Shown one piece after another: positions 7,501 through 11,117 of a stretch of 11,117 nt of DNA (its first letter is position 1; the number at the start of each line of letters is the position of its first letter). Origin of the DNA: Acidobacteriaceae bacterium (lineage in GTDB: Bacteria > Acidobacteriota > Terriglobia > Terriglobales > Acidobacteriaceae); contig PKXI01000063.1 of the NCBI GenBank assembly GCA_003133425.1, positions 1 through 11,117 on the forward strand, given 5' to 3'. The notes beneath the pieces are model-generated. The model was given only the letters and a program-made list of their open reading frames with translations, searched no databases and was not told the origin of the DNA. The translations under genes and the position numbers were made by a program.

Positions 7501-8157
7501 GTTGGCCATGTAGTCCTGGTTGTCGCCACCGTCGAGGCGCCAGAGCGTGGTATTGCCGCCGCCGCCCGCGATGGAGACCGAGATGGTCGCATAGGAGTAC
7601 TTGCTGCCGGTGAAGTCACCGGCCGGTGCGACATTGGAGCCACCGGACAGCGTGATCAGGGCCGTCATTTGCCGGCCGTTGAGCGGCATTTCGGTGACAG
7701 CGTTCTGGTCGATCGTCTGCTTAAAGGTGGGGTCTTCGGTTTGCAGCGCGAGGCCCTCGGCTTGCACCTCGACCTTCACATCCGCACTGCCGACCTGGAG
7801 GCTGGCGTTGACGGCGATGTTGCTGCCGACTTCAAGCACGATCCCGGTCTGCAGGGACGTTTTGAACCCGGGAGCGGCAACCTGAAGGTTATAGGTGCCG
7901 ATGGGAATGCCGGGGAAGAGGTAGGCGCCGGCACTGTTGCTCACGTCTGTGCGCTTTGCCTGAGTCGCCTGATCGGTCAGTGTGATCGTTGCGTTCGGGA
8001 TAACCGCTCCGGTTGAATCTGTAACGGTGCCTTGGATGTTGCCGGTTCCGGCAAGTTGTGAATAGCCGTTGGTGGCGAATAGAAGCATGGCCGAGCAGCA
8101 CAGCAGAGTTGCCAGGCGGCTGACCAGTCCATGCGCATTGACGCGTGTGTTTAGCAT
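4504..8157 (-). CDS. Oar-like TonB-dependent outer-membrane receptor with carboxypeptidase-regulatory-like domain
   Basis: A 1217-residue outer-membrane receptor, normal length for the acidobacterial Oar-like family, expected to import large substrates such as oligosaccharides with energy from TonB. The start is the ATG at 8157: GGAGG (8163-8167) lies 5 bases upstream, and the only earlier in-frame start is a TTG that overlaps this site. Residues 1 to about 33 are a signal peptide (hydrophobic core, then GYSQ). A carboxypeptidase-regulatory-like beta-sandwich spans about 39-125 (GTVTDSTGAVIPNATITLT, later GTYNLQVAAPGFK). A plug spans about 135-270 with LDGGDNQDY and VNVVTKSGTNAFHGE. The rest is a beta-barrel ending in SIKINF with the usual terminal Phe. 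Cysteines come in close pairs in barrel regions (for example GCTG with TNCS, and PCPL with GCQY), probably loop disulfides. No TonB box is obvious. No frameshift is seen. The neighbouring oxidoreductase operon suggests a shared carbohydrate substrate, by inference only. Confidence 0.92.
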   Translation of the reverse strand: MLNTRVNAHGLVSRLATLLCCSAMLLFATNGYSQLAGTGNIQGTVTDSTGAVIPNATITLTDQATQAKRTDVSNSAGAYLFPGIPIGTYNLQVAAPGFKTSLQTGIVLEVGSNIAVNASLQVGSADVKVEVQAEGLALQTEDPTFKQTIDQNAVTEMPLNGRQMTALITLSGGSNVAPAGDFTGSKYSYATISVSIAGGGGNTTLWRLDGGDNQDYMANGNLPYPIPDAVSEFSVESTDLGAQDGGHVGGMVNVVTKSGTNAFHGEGFEFIRNNYIDATNFFSTTPDTLHQNQFGGTFGGPIKRNKMFAFAAYQRWKADQKQSNTQATVPTVANLNGDWSVTDGVPNPIGTTGSQPKDNPCASNDLAVQLVDPLTGTSLAGNKYATTPTYNSAALKLQGYLPKVDPTYDTNGCGAVSYAIPYAITGNQFTTRVDYTVSDRQNIYGRYFVDGYQFPAYFSPTNILITTQSGNIQRVQTFTLGDAYTITHEIVNAAHISILRRVNNRGYAPNDINAATLGVNVYQVVPNGLQMSEGKFSIGGGTNSVAHFNDNTAAIDDDVTWVRGKHQIAFGGEWVQNQLNIGNAYEGNGIFTFNGEYSGSGPKGGSTIGDQNLDFLMGTLGSSSPFQQSKKQQNALRGPIPSLYVQDTFHATPRLTLVGGFRYGPNVMPHDYFNRGVVFNQADFLANKTSSVYPNAPAGALYYGDPGVTSQFTKNSYGQFSPNVGVSYDPIGNGKTVIRAGGALMFDNPNFFTAQRNQQNPPFATAVTNTQTSSSGPVLFSAPWSQGQFTTSPFPQPAVPTPSQALYFAQSQFIVMPQQFKPAYTIQWTFSIQQQFGHGWQAMVDYIGNSTRHDPLGLPLNPAVFIPGEWGAGGTGCTGIVTTGPAAVKPGAAGTNCSTTSNQTSRFLLTQENPTGTNSTGGASGGNQYLGGGSGSTIIGDEATANYNGLIASIQHRLSSTFSLMANWTWSKCLNIEDAQGDLANTLIENPNNQAMDYGPCGSDYRHIENVVLVTKSAFNNHLNRAEKLLVNDWEFAPLFHVQSGQPFTVTAGQDNSLTAVGNDRPNLVAGVNPYSEAKFHRGTGEANREFLNPAAFAQVTAPCPLTPGTTTLAPGCQYLGTYGNISKNSFRGPSSLQFDAQISRIFPIHENFTTTLRLEAFNVLNHPDFNPPSGTTTGSLAANTGSAAALTSSTFGQVSSTFNQARVFQGSIKINF

Positions 8158-8183
8158 TGAAGCCTCCAAAGTGGATATTGATC

Positions 8184-8199
8184 GTCAGCAATTGCCGAC
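8184..8199 (-). promoter_or_regulatory. Near-perfect 16-bp palindrome in the receptor leader
   Basis: GTCAGCAATTGCCGAC is a palindrome with one mismatched pair, centred on the perfect octamer GCAATTGC (8188-8195). The octamer lies 31-38 bases upstream of the receptor ATG. It could be an operator, or an RNA hairpin close to the ribosome site. The same octamer lies at almost the same distance upstream of the oxidoreductase operon. Confidence 0.35.
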
Positions 8200-8267
8200 C
8201 AGCCCCTCAGCGAGGGTTGCAGCCAAGGCGTGCAGGGTAGGCAGAAATTGACCTTGCTTGTGAAATA

Positions 8268-8282
8268 GTCGATTTTATCGAC
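8268..8282 (-). promoter_or_regulatory. Candidate operator at the receptor transcription start
   Basis: GTCGAT, three bases (TTT) and ATCGAC form a perfect 15-bp inverted repeat. It begins about 8 bases downstream of the candidate -10 box, so it would cover the first transcribed bases, where a bound repressor would block transcription. No regulator family can be named from this site alone. Confidence 0.35.
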
Positions 8283-8290
8283 CCGTACAT

Positions 8291-8319
8291 GTGTAACGAG
8301 GTCAGTCCACGACTGTCAA
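8291..8319 (-). promoter_or_regulatory. Candidate sigma-70-type promoter of the receptor gene
   Basis: On the minus strand a perfect consensus -35 box TTGACA (8314-8319) is followed, after a 17-base spacer, by TTACAC (8291-8296). Shifting by one gives TACACA at 18 bases. Either -10 is weak against TATAAT, so the promoter may depend on an activator or lie slightly elsewhere. It lies upstream of the only gene it could serve, with an AT-rich tract further upstream at about 8351-8376. Confidence 0.45.
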
Positions 8320-8407
8320 GAGCTATTTTCATCAAGCGTCAAAGTATCGCGCAAATAATTTAAATATTTCGATTTATGCCGCATTCCTGCATTTAAGGCA
8401 TACATGG

Positions 8408-8420
8408 AAGGTCAGACCTT
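8408..8420. promoter_or_regulatory. 13-bp palindrome AAGGTC-A-GACCTT
   Basis: Two 6-bp arms, AAGGTC (8408-8413) and GACCTT (8415-8420), surround a single base. The site lies about 90 bases upstream of the receptor's candidate -35 box. A lone GACCTT half-site recurs at 8250-8255 in the receptor leader. Activator binding is possible; chance occurrence cannot be excluded. Confidence 0.25.
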
Positions 8421-8444
8421 AAAACCAGGGATCAGAAACTGTGT

Positions 8445-8498
8445 TCGAGGCCCGGGCGAAATACAAAGCGCCTCACCCTTTTGCAGGGCCGGGCTCGA
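8445..8498. repeat. Branched inverted repeat downstream of glnD
   Basis: An outer stem pairs TCGAG plus CCCGG (8445-8455, with a bulged G at 8450) with CCGGGCTCGA (8489-8498), ten base pairs. Inside are two small hairpins: GGCG/CGCC (8455-8458 with 8469-8472) and CCCT/AGGG (8476-8479 with 8485-8488). Together they can form a three-way junction on either strand. It lies 64-117 bases past the glnD stop, where it may end or protect the glnD transcript. A smaller competing hairpin, GCTCG/CGAGC (8493-8497 with 8501-8505), overlaps its right arm. No U-tract follows, so it is not a clean intrinsic terminator. Confidence 0.35.
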
Positions 8499-8561
8499 AG
8501 CGAGCTGCTACGCCAGGAATCGGCGCGTGGCTTTTGACGGAATTCGGCGAGAAGTTGAGGA

Positions 8562-11117
8562 CTACGTGGCGGCGGGGACGCGCATGGAATCCAGGGCGAC
8601 GGTGAGGCCTTCAGCGAGGGTCCGCTGGGTTTCAGGGTTGAGTTTTTCGCCGTGGCTGGTCAGGTAAAAGACGTCGATGGCGGTTTCGCCTTCGGTGTCG
8701 ATGAGAGCCACCTTGATGTTGCACTGATGGGTCGAAAGGGTGAGTGCGATCTGGCGAAGCAGGCCGGGCAGATCCTGTGCAACCACTTGCAGGAGCGTGG
8801 AGTGGGTTGAGGATTCGGAGTCGAACTCCAAGCGAGTGGTGACATCGACCTTGAGGTTATTGGGATGGTTCATGTGGCTTCGGGCTTCAAGGAGCTGCTG
8901 GACCGAGGCCTTTTGCGCAACAACGTCGTGAATATTGGCCAGGAAACGGTCTTTCTCGCTGGGGTTGAGCTCGATGGTGCGGAAGACGTCGGAGAAATGG
9001 AAGCTGTCGACGATGACGCCGGCCTCGTTTGAGAATGCGCCGGCACGGACGATGTTCATGCCCCACGCCGCGAGGGCGCCGGCAACATCGGCAAACAGCC
9101 GCGTGCGGTCGCGCGTGATGACTGTGAGGTCGAAGAGCTGGCGGTTGGGGCGAAGGTCGAGCTGGACCGGGTCCTTGTCGAGGTTGAGGGCCATGTGGAA
9201 ATGGTTGCGGATCTGCTCGGGGAGGCGGGTTTGCAGATAGCGCTGAGGCAGGCCTTCAAGAAACTGTCCCAGGGCCTCGTACTGGGCGGAGGGAACCATG
9301 GAGCGGAGGCGGTTGAGCAGCGTGGGATCGATGGCCGCGTGGTATCGAACTTCGTCCACGGAGCGGTCCATGAAGTTGGCCGTGGACATGTAGAACTGCC
9401 AGAGGTTTTCGGCCTTCCATGGCGTCAGGGCGTCCGGGTTGACGGCCTTGATATCTGCAAAGGTCATAATGGTGAGCATCTTCAGCAACTGCGGGCTGCC
9501 GATTTTCTCAGAGAATGCACGGACGTTTTCAAGGTCGAAGATGTCGCGGCGCAACGCCTGGGACATATCCAGATGGAGGCGAATGAGCTTGAGAATGGAC
9601 TCCCTCTCCTCGGAGTCGAAATCGAGCCGAGCAAGGAATGCGTCCGCGAGTTCCACGCTCTGGGCGGCATGTTCGCCGGTGCGGCGGGCCTTGCCGGTGT
9701 CGTGGAGCAGGAGCGCGAGGAGGAAGAGATCGAGCCGGTCAATCTCCGGTAGCAATTGGGCGAGACGGGCCTCGAAGTCGTGGGTCGGCTGGCGGAGGCT
9801 GTGCACGTTGTCGATGGCCAGGAAGGTGTGCTCGTCGACGGTATAGCGGTGATAGGAATCGCGAATGACCAGGGCGTCGATGCCGTGGAACTCGGGAATC
9901 AGCATCTCAAGAACGCCGAGGGCGTGCATGGTGCGGAGCGCGTGAGCGGCGTGGGGGCCGAGCAGGACCTCGCGGAGCGAGTTCCACAGATAGGGTCCTT
10001 CGGGGATATGAATGGCGAGTACGGGCAGAGCGTCGGTGATGCGGTCCTCGGCGGCCTGCGAAAGTGTGTAGCCGTGAGTGGCCATGAGAGAAAAAATGCG
10101 GAGGATGGCGCTTGTGTCGTTGAATTGCGCGCCGGGAAGAATGTCGATGCGGCCCTGGTCGAGGAGGAATTCAGTACCTGCGATCGGGGTGCGGCGGCGG
10201 CGGAACTGGCGATAAAAGCTGACCGGAGCGGGGAGATGCTCCATGAGCAGTGCGGCGCGTCGATAGACGATACGCGCGTGCCGATAGTAGGTCCGCATCC
10301 AGTACGAAGGATCGGCGGTGCCGCGGGTTTCAAGGCCGATGGAGAGAGCGGCGGCCTCGTCCTGAGACTGCCAGTCCAGCGTGTTGTCGTCGCGACCGTG
10401 GCGGAAGTGGAGGAAACATCGTGCGGCGGCGAGAAAGTCGAAGGCAGCTTCGGCGTCGCCGCGGGCGCTCTGGAAGACGCCGCCGCGCTGGCGGGGCCAC
10501 TCCTTTGTTTCTTTCAGGTGGAACAGAATAGCGAACCAGACCGCGAGGTGATAGTCGCGGAGTCCGCCGGGACAGTCCTTGAGATTGGGTTCGAGGTGAA
10601 AGATGGTGTTGCCGAATTTTGCGTGGCGGGAGCGGGCGATTTCGCCGAGCTTTTGGGTGATGGTGGCCCACTCGCTGAGGACCAGGCCAGGGAAGACAAC
10701 CTGGTGCAACTGCTGGTATAGGGGGAACTGTCCGGCGAGAAAGCGGCGGTCAATGGTGGCGAGGGTGAATTCAAGGTTGTCGGGGTCGAAGCGGCCGGCT
10801 TCTTTCACCGTGCGGGAACTGGGGCTGGCGCGCAAGCCGATGTCCCACATACCTTGGATGATGGCGCGGACGGCTTCGCGGGACTGCTCTTCGGTTTTTT
10901 CGTCGGCGAAGGCGAAGAGCACGTCGATATCAGAGTAGGGGAAGAGATCTTTGCGGCCGTATCCACCCAGGGCCAGCAGCGAAGCGCTCTGAGTGGGGTT
11001 TCCCGAGAAGGCCCGGCGCCACATTTCAATGAGAATACGGTCCACGACAGCGGAGCGGCGTCGAATGGCTGCGGTGCCGTCACCCGTGCGCTCACAGGTC
11101 TGGCGGACAAGCGCCAT
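8562..11117 (-). CDS. glnD: Bifunctional PII uridylyltransferase/uridylyl-removing enzyme (GlnD)
   Basis: A cytosolic nitrogen sensor that uridylylates PII protein when glutamine is low and removes the group when glutamine is high. The order of domains is complete. The nucleotidyltransferase has GGYGR at residues 51-55 and the metal-binding SDID at 62-65. The GlnD signature [13 protein letters not shown] lies at 176-188. An HD phosphohydrolase follows, with His430, HDTGK from 472 and His483. Two ACT glutamine-sensing domains come last (about 664-735 and 773-845). The 851 residues seen approach the roughly 890 of the E. coli protein. The first visible codon is an ATG exactly at the window edge. 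GlnD proteins usually carry some tens of residues before the point seen here, so this Met may be internal and the gene may be cut by the window. No PII, ammonium-transporter or glutamine-synthetase gene is nearby. Gene identity is secure; the start is not. Confidence 0.95.
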   Translation of the reverse strand: MALVRQTCERTGDGTAAIRRRSAVVDRILIEMWRRAFSGNPTQSASLLALGGYGRKDLFPYSDIDVLFAFADEKTEEQSREAVRAIIQGMWDIGLRASPSSRTVKEAGRFDPDNLEFTLATIDRRFLAGQFPLYQQLHQVVFPGLVLSEWATITQKLGEIARSRHAKFGNTIFHLEPNLKDCPGGLRDYHLAVWFAILFHLKETKEWPRQRGGVFQSARGDAEAAFDFLAAARCFLHFRHGRDDNTLDWQSQDEAAALSIGLETRGTADPSYWMRTYYRHARIVYRRAALLMEHLPAPVSFYRQFRRRRTPIAGTEFLLDQGRIDILPGAQFNDTSAILRIFSLMATHGYTLSQAAEDRITDALPVLAIHIPEGPYLWNSLREVLLGPHAAHALRTMHALGVLEMLIPEFHGIDALVIRDSYHRYTVDEHTFLAIDNVHSLRQPTHDFEARLAQLLPEIDRLDLFLLALLLHDTGKARRTGEHAAQSVELADAFLARLDFDSEERESILKLIRLHLDMSQALRRDIFDLENVRAFSEKIGSPQLLKMLTIMTFADIKAVNPDALTPWKAENLWQFYMSTANFMDRSVDEVRYHAAIDPTLLNRLRSMVPSAQYEALGQFLEGLPQRYLQTRLPEQIRNHFHMALNLDKDPVQLDLRPNRQLFDLTVITRDRTRLFADVAGALAAWGMNIVRAGAFSNEAGVIVDSFHFSDVFRTIELNPSEKDRFLANIHDVVAQKASVQQLLEARSHMNHPNNLKVDVTTRLEFDSESSTHSTLLQVVAQDLPGLLRQIALTLSTHQCNIKVALIDTEGETAIDVFYLTSHGEKLNPETQRTLAEGLTVALDSMRVPAAT

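Larger units (their letters stand above)
8158..8561. other. 404-bp gap between glnD and the receptor gene, with the receptor leader
   Basis: No gene is supported in this gap. Reading toward the receptor it holds a branched inverted repeat (8445-8498), a 13-bp palindrome (8408-8420) and an AT-rich tract (about 8351-8376). A TTGACA-based promoter candidate (8291-8319) follows. A palindrome covers the predicted start of transcription (8268-8282), a short hairpin lies at 8204-8216 (CCCTC with GAGGG), and the GCAATTGC palindrome is at 8184-8199. The Shine-Dalgarno at 8163-8167 comes last. The predicted leader RNA is about 125 bases long. It matches no riboswitch class I recognise. Confidence 0.6.

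Noticed and set aside
8158..8169. Earlier start for the receptor at a TTG (8169)
   Set aside because: That codon overlaps the GGAGG which properly serves the ATG at 8157. The extra four residues would add nothing to the signal peptide.
8204..8282. Riboswitch in the roughly 125-base receptor leader
   Set aside because: Only short independent hairpins are seen, with no conserved core of a known class.
8445..8505. tRNA gene
   Set aside because: The branched fold lacks the T-arm GGTTCGAATCC-type core, an anticodon arm of proper size and a 7-bp acceptor stem.
9756..10721. Plus-strand open frame of about 320 codons opposite glnD
   Set aside because: It is antisense to clearly conserved GlnD domains, with no family-like motifs; a shadow of GC-rich codon usage.

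Overview
The window looks like chromosomal DNA of an Acidobacteriota member (class Terriglobia or a close relative). This is inferred from gene content, not from a marker gene. It holds an Oar-like TonB-dependent receptor with an N-terminal carboxypeptidase-regulatory-like domain, plus a decayed relative of that family. It also has a Tat-exported Gfo/Idh/MocA oxidoreductase paired with a DUF6807 ('PmoA') protein, and an exported VOC protein ending in a Cys-Cys tail. Coding DNA is GC-rich, and the gaps between genes are locally AT-rich.

Layout from left to right. Bases 1-125 hold no gene but carry a palindromic element of about 65 bp between two 9-bp direct repeats. A secreted two-domain VOC protein (126-1055, minus) follows. 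Divergent from it is a 3'-end remnant of a TonB-dependent receptor (to 1663, plus), so the VOC leader abuts or overlaps receptor-derived DNA. A strong bidirectional hairpin terminator (1682-1719) separates the remnant from a convergent two-gene operon on the minus strand: Gfo/Idh/MocA oxidoreductase (2781-4136), then the DUF6807 protein (1745-2788). Their reading frames overlap by 8 bp and are probably translationally coupled. A 367-bp gap (4137-4503) contains the operon leader and the likely terminator of the next gene. The full-length receptor (4504-8157, minus) follows, then a 404-bp gap (8158-8561) with a candidate promoter, several palindromes and a branched inverted repeat. Last is glnD (8562 to the window end, minus).

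How the genes may work together: the receptor, the Tat-exported oxidoreductase and the secreted DUF6807 protein fit an envelope module that takes up a carbohydrate or glycoside and processes it oxidatively. That is inference from family knowledge and adjacency; the substrate cannot be read from the sequence. The leaders of the receptor and of the oxidoreductase operon share the palindromic octamer GCAATTGC at a similar distance from the start codon, a possible sign of co-regulation. glnD is a housekeeping nitrogen-signalling gene with no evident link to its neighbours.

I found no CRISPR array, tRNA, rRNA, transposase or phage gene, and nothing I can defend as a wholly new system. The items most worth a second look are the shared palindrome, the receptor remnant at the VOC promoter, the left-edge palindromic element and the coupled oxidoreductase/DUF6807 pair.
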